Positions 20,754-30,214 are shown, counted from the stretch's first letter. The stretch: 64,000 bases of DNA from Geopseudomonas aromaticivorans (GCF_019097855.1 NZ_JAHRGL010000019.1:62001-126000), one strand, 5' to 3'. A program made the numbers and translations. The notes: generated from the sequence alone by a model not told the origin.

Positions 20754-23700
20754 TCACGCCTCCTCCAGCACCACCACCCGCTGGCCGGCGCGCACCGGCG
20801 AGCCGGGTTGCACGCGGACCTCGCGGACCACGCCGCCGACCGGGGCGGTGAGGGGGATCTCCATCTTCATTGACTCAAGGATCACCAGCACGTCGCCGGC
20901 CTGCACCGTGGCGCCTTCCTCCACCTGCACCTGCCAGAGGTTGCCGGCGATGTGGCTGTCGATGCCGTGCTGGCCGGCGCCGAGCGGGGTGTCCTCGCCC
21001 AGGTCCGGGCCGACTTCCTCCACCTCGAAGTGCGCCTGGCCGGAGTCGATCCAGCGCTGGCGCTCGGCGGCGAAGGCGCCGCGCTGCTGGGCGCGGAACG
21101 CGGCGATGCCCTCGGCTTCTTCATTGAGGAAGGCCTGGTAGTCGGCCAGATGCAGCTCGCTGTCCTCGATGCGCAGCTCGAAGCGGCCGAGCGGGAAGTC
21201 GCGACGAATGCGCAGCAGCTCGTCCGCGCTCACCGGGTAGAAGCGGATCTGGTCGAAGAAGCGCAGCAGCCACGGCTTGCCGCGGAACGCCGCGACCTCG
21301 CGGTAGCGGTTCCACATCTGCAGGGTGCGGCCGACGAACTGGTAGCCGCCGGGGCCTTCCATGCCGTACACGCACATGTAGGCGCCGCCGATGCCCACCG
21401 AGTTTTCCGCGGTCCAGGTGCGCGCCGGGTTGTACTTGGTGGTGACCAGGCGATGGCGCGGGTCGAGTGGGGTGGCCACCGGCGCGCCCAGGTACACGTC
21501 GCCGAGGCCCATCACCAGGTAGCTGGCGTCGAACACCGTGCGCTGCACCTCGTCGAGGTTGGGCAGGTCGTTGATGCGGCGGATGAACTCCAGGTTGCTC
21601 GGGCACCAGGGTGCGTCCTTGCGCACCGTGGTCATGTACTTGTCGATCGCCAGCTGGCAGGCCGGGTCGTCCCAGGACAGCGGTAGGTGGACGATGCGCG
21701 ATGGCACCTTGAGGTCCTGGGCGCCACATACCGCGTCCCACAGGCCGGCGACGGTGTGGAGCAGCACGGCCAGCGGCAGGGTTTCCGGCTGGTAGTGCAC
21801 CTGCAGGGAGCGGATGCCCGGCGTCAGGTCAATCACCCCGTCCAGCGCTTCGGCTTCGAGGGCCTGCATCAGCGCATGGCCACGGAAGCGCAGCACCAGG
21901 TCCAGCTCCGGCGCGCCGATCTCGAGCAGCAGGTGGGTGTCGCCGGAGAGACGGGCGACCAGACGGGTGTCGTCCCGGCCGATATCCAGCACGATGGGCG
22001 TGGTAGGGGCGAATTCATTCGCCGCTTCTGCCGCCTGCGCATAGGCGAATGAATTCGCCCCGACTTCTTCGCGGCGTGCCCAGGCCAGGGCGCGCGCGGT
22101 CTCGATGGCGACCGGCACGAAGCGCACCTTGTCGCCGGCCTTGAGCTGGCCGAGCTGCCAGAGGTCGGCCTCGATCACCGTCACCGGGCAGACGAAGCCG
22201 CCCAGGCTCGGGCCGTCTGGCCCCAGGATCACCGGCATGTCGCCGGTAAAGTCCACCGCGCCGATGGCGTACGGATTGTCGTGGATGTTCGACGGGTGCA
22301 GGCCGGCCTCGCCGCCGCTATCGCGCACCCACTCGGGCTTCGGACCAATCAGGCGCACGCCGGTGCGGCTGGAGTTGAAGTGCACTTCCCAGTCGGTGGC
22401 GAGGAAGGTGTCGATATAGGCCGAGGTGAAGTACTCCGGCGCGCCGTGGGGGCCGTAGATCACCCGCAGGGTGCGCACGCTCGGCAGTTCGCCGCACAGC
22501 TCGGCGGCCAGTGTGGCGCCGGCGCTGGTATCGGCCAGTGGCGCGAGGTGCAGCACGTCGCCGGCGCGCAGGGCGCGGCCTCCGTGGCCGCCGAACTGGC
22601 CGAGGGTGAAGGTGCTCTTGCTGCCCAGATAGTCCGGCAGCTGCAGGCCGCCGCGCACGGTCAGATAGCTGCGCGCACCGGCGCCGGCAATAGTGCCGAG
22701 GCTAAGGCTGCTGCCGGCCTTGACCAGCAGCGCGGTATGCAGCGGCTGCACCACGCCGTCGAGCTGCACGGGAATGGCTGCGCCGGTCACCGCCACCACC
22801 GCATCACAGTTGAAGCGCAGGGTCGGCCCGCTCATGGTGATTTCCAGGCCGGCGGCGCCTTCTTCATTGCCGAGCAGGCGGTTGCCCAGGCGCAGGGCGC
22901 GGTCGTCCATCGGCCCCGACGGCGGCACGCCGACCGCCCAGTAGCCGAGGCGGCCGGGGTAGTCCTGCACCGTGGTCTGGGTGCCGGCGCCGAGCACCTC
23001 GAAGGTGGTGGCCCGGTAGGCGAGATTTTCCAGGCAGCGGGTCCACGGGTTGCCTGTGGCGAAGGGCGCATCGGCGAGGATTTGGCGCAGGTAGTCGCGG
23101 TTGGATTCCACGCCGTACAGCACGGTCTCAAGCAGTGCGCGGTCCAGCGCGGCGCGGGCCTCGTCGCGGCTCGGCGCCCAGGTAATGACCTTGGCGATCA
23201 TCGGGTCGAAGTAGGGCGGGATCTCGCAGCCGGCCTCGACCCAGGTGTCGATGCGCAGACTCTGGCCATCGGCGGCCGGGAACTCCACGGCGGTGAGCAG
23301 GCCGGGGCAGGGCTGGAAGTCGCGGCCCGGGTCCTCGGCGTACAGGCGTGCCTGGATGGCGTGGCCAGCGGGTTTCAGGCTTTTGGCCAGCTCGCCGAGC
23401 GGCGGCAGGTCGCCGGCGGCCAGCTCGATCATCCAGCGCACCAGATCGACGCCCCACACCTGCTCGGTGACGCCGTGCTCGACCTGCAGGCGGGTGTTCA
23501 CCTCGAGGAAGTAGAAGCGCGCGGCCTCGCTGTCGTAGACGAACTCGACCGTCCCGGCGCTGCGGTAGTTCACCGCTTTCGCCAGCTTGATCGCCGCGGC
23601 GCAGAGTTCCTCGGCCATGCCGGCCGGCAGGTTGGGCGCCGGGGTTTCCTCCAGTACCTTCTGGTTGCGCCGCTGCACCGAGCAGTCGCGCACGCCGAGG

Positions 23701-24365
23701 GCCAGCACTTCCCCTTTGCCGTCGCCGAACACCTGCACTTCCAGGTGGCGGGCGCGCTGGATGTACTTCTCGATGAACACGCCCGAATCGCTGAAGTTGT
23801 TCTGCCCCAGGCGCTTGACCGCCTCGAAGGCTTCGGAGAGTTCGGCGGCCGAGCGGCACACGCGCATGCCGATGCCGCCGCCGCCGGCGGTGCTTTTCAG
23901 CATCACCGGGTAGCCGACCTGCTCACCAGCCGTCAGCGCCGCATCGAGGCTGTCCAGCAGTTCGGTGCCTTCCAGCATCGGCACGCCGTGCTGTTTGGCC
24001 AGCGCACGGGCGGTGTGCTTGAGACCGAACACGCGCAGCTGCTCGGGTGTCGGGCCGACGAAGGCGATGCCCGCAGCCTCGCAGGCCTCGGCGAACGCCG
24101 CGTTCTCGGAGAGAAAACCATAGCCGGGGTGGATGGCGCTGGCCCCGCTCTGCCGGGCGACGTCGAGGATCTTGTCGACCACCAGATAGGTGGAGGAGGC
24201 CGGGCCTTCGCCGAGGCTGAACGACTCGTCGGCCTGCTGGATATGCAGGCTGGCGGTGTCGGCTTCGGAGTAGACGGCCACTCCCTCGACGTTCAGGGCG
24301 CGCAGGGTACGCAGGATGCGGCAGGCGATGGCACCGCGGTTGGCGATCAGGAGTTTGGCGAACAT
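20754..24365 (-). CDS. gca: Biotin-dependent guanidine (urea) carboxylase
   Basis: 1203 residues. Domains in order: biotin carboxylase (about 1-450; LIANRGAIACRI, STAGGGGIGMRV, LEVNTRLQVEHGVTE), two allophanate-hydrolase-like/KipI-KipA-like domains of the carboxyltransferase half (about 480-1090; GVPPSGPMDDRALRLGNRLL, YGMEGPGGYQFVGRT), and a biotin carrier domain with biotinyl Lys1167 in ESMKMEI. Enzymes of this layout are usually annotated urea carboxylase; those encoded with a guanidine-I riboswitch and UAAP/CgdAB genes carboxylate guanidine. That substrate is inferred here from context. Residues about 769-787 derive from a palindromic repeat (see separate entry). The ATG at 24365 starts the conserved MFAKLLIANRG; an in-frame ATG at 24380 is also possible. 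Confidence 0.93.
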   Translation of the reverse strand: MFAKLLIANRGAIACRILRTLRALNVEGVAVYSEADTASLHIQQADESFSLGEGPASSTYLVVDKILDVARQSGASAIHPGYGFLSENAAFAEACEAAGIAFVGPTPEQLRVFGLKHTARALAKQHGVPMLEGTELLDSLDAALTAGEQVGYPVMLKSTAGGGGIGMRVCRSAAELSEAFEAVKRLGQNNFSDSGVFIEKYIQRARHLEVQVFGDGKGEVLALGVRDCSVQRRNQKVLEETPAPNLPAGMAEELCAAAIKLAKAVNYRSAGTVEFVYDSEAARFYFLEVNTRLQVEHGVTEQVWGVDLVRWMIELAAGDLPPLGELAKSLKPAGHAIQARLYAEDPGRDFQPCPGLLTAVEFPAADGQSLRIDTWVEAGCEIPPYFDPMIAKVITWAPSRDEARAALDRALLETVLYGVESNRDYLRQILADAPFATGNPWTRCLENLAYRATTFEVLGAGTQTTVQDYPGRLGYWAVGVPPSGPMDDRALRLGNRLLGNEEGAAGLEITMSGPTLRFNCDAVVAVTGAAIPVQLDGVVQPLHTALLVKAGSSLSLGTIAGAGARSYLTVRGGLQLPDYLGSKSTFTLGQFGGHGGRALRAGDVLHLAPLADTSAGATLAAELCGELPSVRTLRVIYGPHGAPEYFTSAYIDTFLATDWEVHFNSSRTGVRLIGPKPEWVRDSGGEAGLHPSNIHDNPYAIGAVDFTGDMPVILGPDGPSLGGFVCPVTVIEADLWQLGQLKAGDKVRFVPVAIETARALAWARREEVGANSFAYAQAAEAANEFAPTTPIVLDIGRDDTRLVARLSGDTHLLLEIGAPELDLVLRFRGHALMQALEAEALDGVIDLTPGIRSLQVHYQPETLPLAVLLHTVAGLWDAVCGAQDLKVPSRIVHLPLSWDDPACQLAIDKYMTTVRKDAPWCPSNLEFIRRINDLPNLDEVQRTVFDASYLVMGLGDVYLGAPVATPLDPRHRLVTTKYNPARTWTAENSVGIGGAYMCVYGMEGPGGYQFVGRTLQMWNRYREVAAFRGKPWLLRFFDQIRFYPVSADELLRIRRDFPLGRFELRIEDSELHLADYQAFLNEEAEGIAAFRAQQRGAFAAERQRWIDSGQAHFEVEEVGPDLGEDTPLGAGQHGIDSHIAGNLWQVQVEEGATVQAGDVLVILESMKMEIPLTAPVGGVVREVRVQPGSPVRAGQRVVVLEEA
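22006..22061. repeat. Perfect 18-bp inverted repeat inside the carboxylase gene
   Basis: GGGGCGAATTCATTCGCC at 22006-22023 is matched exactly by its reverse complement at 22044-22061, with a 20-base loop. It looks like the GTAGGGGCGAATTCATTCGCC type of intergenic palindrome, yet here it is read through in frame as VGANSFAYAQAAEAANEFAP within the carboxylase. Confidence 0.93.
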
Positions 24366-24707
24366 GGAGGAGGCCACCATGCAGTGGCGGGTCGTCCCGC
24401 CGGAAATCTTCTGCACCACGGTCGTCCGTGGTTGGAGGCTCGATATGAGCGGATTCAGGAGCGTGCTGGCCGGGGCGAGCACGGTGCAATCAACACAGCA
24501 ATTTGCGGGCCAGCGCCGGTTTTCCGGCTTTTGCGGGCCTTCGCGGGGGAGGCTTGCCCTACGGATGTGCGTTGACTACAGGCTGCACCATTACGAGGCG
24601 TCTCGGATCGGTGGAAAACCGCTTCGCGGGCTTTCCACGGGGTGGCCATCCACCCTACGGTTGCCAAAACTTTCGTAGGGAAGATGACCGCGCAGCGTCA
24701 TTCACCG
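24366..24707. repeat. Spacer with repeat-derived hairpin between cgdB and the carboxylase gene
   Basis: 342 bases without a convincing gene. At 24611-24638 is GTGGAAAACC..GGCTTTCCAC, an imperfect hairpin of the kind found in Pseudomonas repeats, flanked by CCCTACGG and CACCCTACGG ends. Open frames here have no recognisable product. It breaks the otherwise tight spacing of the guanidine operon and could affect transcript processing. Confidence 0.6.
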
Positions 24708-25343
24708 TCAGTCCCACACCAGCACCTCGGCCGGCGTCGGATTCCAGCCGTTGCACGGGTTGTTGAGCTGCGGGCAGTTGGAGATCAGCACGATCACGTC
24801 CATATGCGCCTTGAGCTCGACGTACTTGCCCGGCGCGGAGATGCCGTCGGCGAAGGTCAGGCCGCCCTCGGGGGTGACCGGCACGTTCATGAAGAAGTTG
24901 ATGTTGGCGCCGATGTCGCGCTTCTCCAGGCGGCCGTCGTGCAGGCTGGCGCGCAGGAAGTTGTCGCGGCAGCTGTGCATGTAGCGCTTGTCGAGGGCGT
25001 AGCGCACGGTGTTGCTTTCCTGCGCGCAGGCTCCGCCGAGGGTGTCGTGGCGGCCGCAGGTGTCGGCGACGATGGTCAGCAGCGGGTTGCCGAGGTTGGA
25101 GTAGAGCACCGTGCCGGTGGTCAGGTAGACGTTGTTCTGTCGGCGCAGGGTGCGCTGCGGGTCGAAGCGCTCGCGCGGGTTGCGGGCCGAGAAGAACAGG
25201 GTGTCGACCGCCTGGTTGCCCTCCAGGTCGAGCAGGCGCACGGTCTGCCCGGCCTTCACTTCGCACAGGAACGGCTCGCCCGCCGGGATGGTGTGGCGGT
25301 ACAGGGCAGCTTCGGGATGCAGGGTACTTTCGATCAGGGACAT
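24708..25343 (-). CDS. cgdB: Urea amidolyase-associated protein 2 / carboxyguanidine deiminase subunit CgdB (DUF1989)
   Basis: 211-residue DUF1989 protein. Motifs are [51 protein letters not shown] and [23 protein letters not shown], with Cys and His residues suited to metal binding. Members were first called UAAP2; CgdA and CgdB together were later shown to deiminate carboxyguanidine to allophanate. It lies between its partner and the carboxylase. The start at 25343 leaves ten bases after the cgdA stop; the longer open frame upstream is the shadow of cgdA. Confidence 0.88.
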   Translation of the reverse strand: MSLIESTLHPEAALYRHTIPAGEPFLCEVKAGQTVRLLDLEGNQAVDTLFFSARNPRERFDPQRTLRRQNNVYLTTGTVLYSNLGNPLLTIVADTCGRHDTLGGACAQESNTVRYALDKRYMHSCRDNFLRASLHDGRLEKRDIGANINFFMNVPVTPEGGLTFADGISAPGKYVELKAHMDVIVLISNCPQLNNPCNGWNPTPAEVLVWD

Positions 25344-25353
25344 GGGCCGGACC

Positions 25354-26082
25354 TCAGATATACAGGCGTTCGGTGTTGTGGAAGCCGCGGCCGTTTTCCG
25401 GGCGCGAGGTGCGGCACAGCACGCTGATGCCGTCGCTGTCGACGCGATGCCAGGTGAGCTGCACCGGCTTGGGCGAGTAGACCGGGTTGGGGTCCTGCGG
25501 GTGCTGCAGGGCGGTGAGCACCACCAGGGTGTCCATCGGCGCATACAGCTCGACGTAGTCGCCGGCGCGCGAGTTGCCGGGTTCGAAGGCGAAGGCGCCG
25601 TCCTCGTCGACGCCGACCTTGCTGAACAGGTTGAGGGTCATCAACAGGTCCTGCAGATTGAGGTTCCACTTGCCCATCTCGACCAGCAGGTTGTCGACGC
25701 CGTTGCGGTAGAAGCCGTTGCGCAGCTCCTGGTAGCGGCCGGCGCCGTACTTCTCGCGTACTTCCTCGGCATTCAGCACGCCGCCGAAGCTGTCGTGCCA
25801 GCCGCAGGTGTCGGCGGTGATCGCCGCGAGCACCCGGCCCATGTCCGAGTACAGGCAGTGGCCGGCGGTCAGTTTGGCGGTGTGCTGGCACTTGAGGGTG
25901 TCCGGCAGGTTGAGGCGCTCGCTCTTCTCGGAGGCAGAGAGCAGCAGAAGGCTGACGTTGGCGCCGCCTTCGATATCGGTGATGCGCAGCAGTTGGCCGC
26001 GCTTGAGCACGAAGGAGGTGTGGCCGCCGCCGGGGACGAGTTCCTCGTACAGGGTCGGGCGCAGGGTCAGGGATGCGGTCAT
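25354..26082 (-). CDS. cgdA: Urea amidolyase-associated protein 1 / carboxyguanidine deiminase subunit CgdA (DUF1989)
   Basis: 242-residue DUF1989 protein, paralogous to Cgd[67 protein letters not shown] and [20 protein letters not shown]. The TADTCGWHD element mirrors VADTCGRHD in CgdB. The two are expected to act as a complex turning carboxyguanidine into allophanate and ammonia, bridging the carboxylase and AtzF. It is 12 bases from the ABC ATPase gene. Confidence 0.88.
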   Translation of the reverse strand: MTASLTLRPTLYEELVPGGGHTSFVLKRGQLLRITDIEGGANVSLLLLSASEKSERLNLPDTLKCQHTAKLTAGHCLYSDMGRVLAAITADTCGWHDSFGGVLNAEEVREKYGAGRYQELRNGFYRNGVDNLLVEMGKWNLNLQDLLMTLNLFSKVGVDEDGAFAFEPGNSRAGDYVELYAPMDTLVVLTALQHPQDPNPVYSPKPVQLTWHRVDSDGISVLCRTSRPENGRGFHNTERLYI

Positions 26083-26094
26083 GGAGTAGCTCCT

Positions 26095-26889
26095 TTACAG
26101 CGCGGTTTGCAGCCCGGCGCCGATATGCGCGGGCAGGGCGTCGACGGCGGCGCGCGCGGCGCGGCGGTCGGCGTTGAGGGGGATGTCGTAGGTCACCCGC
26201 GCGCCGTAGGCGTTGGGCGCGTGCGGGTCGACGCGCACCTTGTCGAACACCAAGAGGCGGGTGCCGAGGCTGAAGCCTTCGGCGAGGTCGTGGGTGACCA
26301 TGAACACGGTCAGGTTGGTCTCGCGCCACAGCTCCAGCAGCAGGGCGTGCATGTCCTTGCGGATGCCCGGGTCGAGGGCGCCGAACGGCTCGTCGAGCAG
26401 CAGCACGCGCGGCTTCATCACCAGCGCCTGGGCAATGGCCAGGCGCTGCTGCATGCCGCCGGACAGCTGGGTGGCGTACTTGTCCAGCGCGTGGCCGAGG
26501 CCGACCTTGCAGAGCATTTCGGCGGCCTGCTCGCGTGCCTCTCGCTTGGCGCTGCCGAACAGGCGGCCGAGCAGCTTCGAGCGCGGCAACTCCAGGCCGA
26601 GGGCGACGTTGTCGAGCACCGACAGGTGCGGGAATACCGTGTAGCGCTGGAACACGATGCCGCGGCTGGCATCCGGCTCGCCGGCCAGCGGCTGGCCGTC
26701 CAACAGGATCTCGCCGCGGCTGGGGCGTTCCTGGCCGAGCAGCAGGCGCAGGAAAGTCGACTTGCCGCAGCCGGAGGCGCCGACCAGGGTGCAGAACTCG
26801 CCTTCCCTGATGCTCAGGTTCAGGCGCTCGATGACTACCTGGTCAGCGTATTCCTGCCAGACGTTCTTCACTTCCAGGAACGCGGTCAT
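26095..26889 (-). CDS. ABC transporter ATP-binding protein (guanidine/urea-type uptake)
   Basis: 264-residue ATPase of the nitrate/taurine importer type. Walker A GASGCGKST, Q-loop region, signature LSGGMQQRLAIAQAL, Walker B RVLLLDEPFGALD and the H-loop VTHDLAEG are all intact. It overlaps the permease gene by four bases. Together with the permease and binding protein it forms an importer whose placement behind a guanidine-I riboswitch points to guanidine as substrate. The transported compound is inferred. Confidence 0.92.
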   Translation of the reverse strand: MTAFLEVKNVWQEYADQVVIERLNLSIREGEFCTLVGASGCGKSTFLRLLLGQERPSRGEILLDGQPLAGEPDASRGIVFQRYTVFPHLSVLDNVALGLELPRSKLLGRLFGSAKREAREQAAEMLCKVGLGHALDKYATQLSGGMQQRLAIAQALVMKPRVLLLDEPFGALDPGIRKDMHALLLELWRETNLTVFMVTHDLAEGFSLGTRLLVFDKVRVDPHAPNAYGARVTYDIPLNADRRAARAAVDALPAHIGAGLQTAL

Positions 26890-27701
26890 GCCTTGGCTCC
26901 TTCATACCAGGGGAAGGCCAGCCGGGTGAGCTGGCGCAGGCCCAGATCCATCAGCCAGGCGAGCAGGGTGATCCACAGCACGTAGGGCAGGATCACGTCC
27001 ATCGCCAGGTAGCGGCGCACCAGGAAGATCCGGTAGCCGAGGCCGTCGGTGGCGGCGATGGCTTCGGCGGCGATCAGGAACAGCCAGGCCGAGCCGAGCA
27101 CCAGGCGCAGGGCGATCAGCAGGCGCGGCAGCAGCTGCGGCAGCACCACGCGCAGGATCAGCGTCCAGGTGCTGGCGCCGAGGGTCTGCGCCTTGATCAG
27201 CAGCTCGGCCGGGATCTGCCGGGCCTGCTGCTCGAGATCGCGGGCCAAGACGGGAGTAATGCCGATGACGATCAGCATCACCTTGGCCAATTCGCCGAGG
27301 CCGAAGACGATGAACAGGATCGGCAGGATCGCCAGCGGCGGCACCATCGATAGCACGGTGAGCAAGGGCGACAGCGGCGCACCGAACAGCGGCAGGCTGC
27401 CGGCGGCTATCCCTAAGCACAGGCCGGCCAGCGCGGCGATGCCGATGCCCATGCCGAGCCGCGCCAGGCTGGCGCCGCTGTCCTGCCAGAACAGGTAGTC
27501 GCCGCTGCGCTTGTCCGCGGTGAAGGCCAGGCGGTCGACGGCGGCGACCATCTGCGTGGCGCTGGGCAGCAGCTTGTCGTTGGGGTTGTCTGCCTGGCGC
27601 TGCGCCGAGCCAATGAAGTAGGCGAACAGCAGCAGAGCGAACGGCAGCAGCACCAGCAGCAGGCGGCCACCGCGGTCGGGGTGTCGGTTGATCAGGCGCA
27701 T
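26886..27701 (-). CDS. ABC transporter permease (guanidine/urea-type uptake)
   Basis: 271 residues, six or so membrane spans starting with LLLVLLPFALLLFAYFIG. The EAA-like loop has VLPQLLPRLLIALRLVLGSAW, which contacts the ATPase in SsuC/TauC-type permeases. It overlaps the ATPase gene and is separated from the binding-protein gene by a palindromic repeat. Confidence 0.9.
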   Translation of the reverse strand: MRLINRHPDRGGRLLLVLLPFALLLFAYFIGSAQRQADNPNDKLLPSATQMVAAVDRLAFTADKRSGDYLFWQDSGASLARLGMGIGIAALAGLCLGIAAGSLPLFGAPLSPLLTVLSMVPPLAILPILFIVFGLGELAKVMLIVIGITPVLARDLEQQARQIPAELLIKAQTLGASTWTLILRVVLPQLLPRLLIALRLVLGSAWLFLIAAEAIAATDGLGYRIFLVRRYLAMDVILPYVLWITLLAWLMDLGLRQLTRLAFPWYEGAKA

Positions 27702-27730
27702 GGAGTTACCTCATGGCAGGCGTGAGCGAC

Positions 27731-27800
27731 GGTAGGGTGCGCCACGCGCACCATGAAATTCGGGCGCGAAGGCCTGTCGGTGCGCATGGCGCACCCTACC
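27731..27800. repeat. Inverted repeat, GTAGGGTGCGCC family, copy 4
   Basis: GGTAGGGTGCGCCACGCGCACC pairs with GGTGCGCATGGCGCACCCTACC around a loop of about 27 bases. It fills the gap between the binding-protein gene and the permease gene, where a stable stem is often used to raise the yield of the upstream binding protein. Confidence 0.9.
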
Positions 27801-27807
27801 TGGAGCG

Positions 27808-28875
27808 TCAGAGCTTCCCGTCCGCCGCCATCTGCATGTAGCTCGGGTCGAAGCGCAGCTTGAGGTTGTCCGCGTTGCCGGTGGTCACTCCGCCGGCGAA
27901 GCTCATGCCGATGGCGCCGGAACTCTGCGCGCCCTCGCCGAGCAGGCCGTGGGCGAAGGAGAAGTCGGCCACCTTGCGCATGGTTTCCGGCAGGCGGCCG
28001 CTGGTGGCGAAGGCCACGGCATCCTGGGCCGAAAAGAACATCTTGGTGGCGGCCAGCTGCGCCTCGAAGCCGGCCAGGTCGGTGCCGGAGGCCTTGGCCA
28101 TGTGCTCGCGGGTGGCCTTGCCTGCGGCCGTGTCGGCAGCCATGGTGGCCATGATTTCGTACCAGGCGCCGGTCAGCGCCTTGCCGAAGGCCGGGTTGTC
28201 CTTGAGCGTCTCGCTGTTGACCACCATCAGGTCGATGATCTCGCCGGGAATCTGGCTGGAGTCGAACACCTTGGAAACCCCGGGCGTGGCGGCGACTTCG
28301 GCGAGCAGCGGGTTCCAGGTGGTCACCGCCTTGACGTCGTCGCTGGCGAAGGCGGCGACCAGGTCGGCGTCGGAGGTGTTGATCACCTTGAGGTCCTTCT
28401 CGCTCAGACCGGCGCGTTCCAGGCCGCGGGCCAGCAGGTAGTGGGAGACGGACAGCTCGACCAGGTTGACCGGCGTGCCCTTGAGGTCGGCGAGGGTCTT
28501 GTTCTCGCCCTTGAGCACGATGCCGTCGTTGCCGTTGGAGAAGTCGCCGACGATCAGCGCGGTGGAGTCGACGCCGCCGGCGGCAGGAATGGTCAGCGCA
28601 TCCATGTTGGTCATGGTGCAGCCGTCGAAGCCACCGGCGGTGTACTGGTTGATCGACTCGACATAGTCGTTGAGCTGCACGACGTTGATGTCGATGTCGT
28701 ACTTCTTCGCCCACTTGTTGACGATGCCCTGGGTGGCGCCGTATTCCCACGGCATCCAGCCGGCATAGATGGTCCAGCAGACGTTGAATTGCTCCTTCGG
28801 TGCCGCATGGGCGCCGAAGCTGATGGCGGCGGCGAGGCTGGCGGCGAGGGCGGCGAACAGACGGGGCTTGCGCAT
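27808..28875 (-). CDS. ABC transporter substrate-binding protein (guanidine/urea-type uptake)
   Basis: 355-residue NMT1/TauA-like periplasmic protein. A signal peptide (about 1-24, cleaved near AHA/APK) precedes FNVCWTIYAGWMPWEYG and NDYVESINQYTAGGFDGCTMTNMDAL, the usual ligand-binding region. First gene of the operon, directly behind the guanidine-I riboswitch; a GGAGG ribosome site precedes the ATG. The ligand is inferred to be guanidine. Confidence 0.92.
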   Translation of the reverse strand: MRKPRLFAALAASLAAAISFGAHAAPKEQFNVCWTIYAGWMPWEYGATQGIVNKWAKKYDIDINVVQLNDYVESINQYTAGGFDGCTMTNMDALTIPAAGGVDSTALIVGDFSNGNDGIVLKGENKTLADLKGTPVNLVELSVSHYLLARGLERAGLSEKDLKVINTSDADLVAAFASDDVKAVTTWNPLLAEVAATPGVSKVFDSSQIPGEIIDLMVVNSETLKDNPAFGKALTGAWYEIMATMAADTAAGKATREHMAKASGTDLAGFEAQLAATKMFFSAQDAVAFATSGRLPETMRKVADFSFAHGLLGEGAQSSGAIGMSFAGGVTTGNADNLKLRFDPSYMQMAADGKL

Positions 28876-28940
28876 GGAGTACCTCCGGTTGGGTTGGGCG
28901 GGCAGGAGCCGCGGCGTACCCGGGCTGGGTAAGCGCGTCG

Positions 28941-29040
28941 TCTCCCGGGCTTTTGTCCCGCCGTGTAACCTCGCTGGAGGTCGCCAACTCTCGGACCAGC
29001 CACTCGCGATCCTGTTGATCGACGAGCCGGAACCCTAGTC
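28941..29040 (-). promoter_or_regulatory. Guanidine-I riboswitch (ykkC class)
   Basis: Read on the minus strand, the region contains in order GACTAGGGTTCCGG, GCTGGTCCGAGAG, GGCGACC, ACACGGCGGGAC and AAAAGCCCGGGAGA. These are the conserved blocks of the ykkC RNA, which senses free guanidinium and turns expression on. It ends about 65 bases before the binding-protein ATG. The GGGACAAAAGCCCGGG helix is the core of the ligand pocket in this class. Confidence 0.93.
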
Positions 29041-29317
29041 AGCCATTTTTACCGCTGGTGTTGCCGCTAACCCGATCCCTGGGCAGCTCCTGCACAAATT
29101 TCCTGTTGCGCTGTTTGCGTAGCGAAGGGCGTGCCAGTTTTCGTCGGGCCGCAGCTGGCGGGGCCTGCGGCGAGTCTGGCCTTGGCTGGCGAGGCGTCCG
29201 CAGGCCCGGCGGGGGTGCGTTCGGCGTGCTTGTGCACCGGGCTGGTGCGTTTGGTGCATTCGGCCGCTTGGGGGTATGGTGGCGCCCCCGCACTCATCCC
29301 CCTTCCGGAAGTCCCGC

Positions 29318-30058
29318 GTGAACATCCCGCTGCCCCTGCTCATCGCCCTGCAATTTCTCACCCGTCTGCCGATTCGCCTGCCCGGCATGCCCGAGCCCGA
29401 ACAACTCGGCCGTTCGCTGCTGTGGTATCCGCTGGTCGGCCTGGGCCTAGGCGGCGTGCTGCTCGCTGCCGCCTGGCTGCTCTCGGGCGCGTTTGCGCCG
29501 CTGGCCGCGGCGCTGCTGCTGGCGCTGTGGGTGCTGGCCAGCGGTGGTCTGCATCTGGACGGTCTGGCCGACACGGCGGATGCCTGGGTCGGCGGCTATG
29601 GCGAGCGCGAGCGCACCCTGGCGATCATGAAGGATCCCTGCTGCGGGCCGATCGCGGTGGTGACCCTGCTGCTGGTCTTGCTGCTCAAGTTCGTCGCGCT
29701 GTGGGCGCTGATGGACAGCGGGCAGTGGCTGGCCCTGCTGCTGGCGCCGCTGCTCGGGCGCAGCGCCTTGCTGCTGCTGTTCCTCGGTACGCCCTATGTG
29801 CGCCAGGGCGGGCTGGGCAGCGCGATGGCCGCGCACCTGCCGGCACCGGCCGGCTGGCGTGTGTTGCTGGCGGTGCTGCTGGCGACGCTGCTGTGCGGCT
29901 GGAGCGGTCTGCTGGCGCTGCTCGGCGCGGCGCTGCTGTTCGCCCTGTGCCGGCGTGCGCTGTTGCAGCGCCTGGGCGGCACCACCGGCGATACCGCCGG
30001 GGCCGTGCTGGAGCTGCTGGAGTGCGCGGTGCTGGTAGTCCTGGCATTGGCCGTCTGA
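29318..30058 (+). CDS. cobS: Adenosylcobinamide-GDP ribazoletransferase (cobalamin synthase)
   Basis: 246-residue membrane enzyme (CobS, or CobV in Pseudomonas) that joins adenosylcobinamide-GDP to alpha-ribazole, completing B12. Motifs: LQFLTRLPI at the N-terminus, GGLHLDGLADTADAWVGG with the acidic active-site residues, RTLAIMKDPCCGP, and hydrophobic spans. I use the GTG at 29318 because GGAAG lies eight bases upstream and the product then begins with the conserved IPLPLLIALQFLTRLP. It is separated from the rest of the cob operon by 18 kb of minus-strand genes and must have its own promoter; no cobalamin riboswitch is visible in front of it. Confidence 0.94.
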   Translation: MNIPLPLLIALQFLTRLPIRLPGMPEPEQLGRSLLWYPLVGLGLGGVLLAAAWLLSGAFAPLAAALLLALWVLASGGLHLDGLADTADAWVGGYGERERTLAIMKDPCCGPIAVVTLLLVLLLKFVALWALMDSGQWLALLLAPLLGRSALLLLFLGTPYVRQGGLGSAMAAHLPAPAGWRVLLAVLLATLLCGWSGLLALLGAALLFALCRRALLQRLGGTTGDTAGAVLELLECAVLVVLALAV

Positions 30059-30214
30059 GGGCTGCGCGCAAAGCGTGCACGGCGCTGCGCTTTTTTCGCC
30101 AGTCGCCTCATCCTGGTGCGGAAACAGCTGCCGCACCACCGGAAAGGCCGGCTTGTGAACCTCGGCACAACTCTTGCGTAGTCCGCTTATCGTTCAGGCT
30201 CGCAGGAGTTCGCT

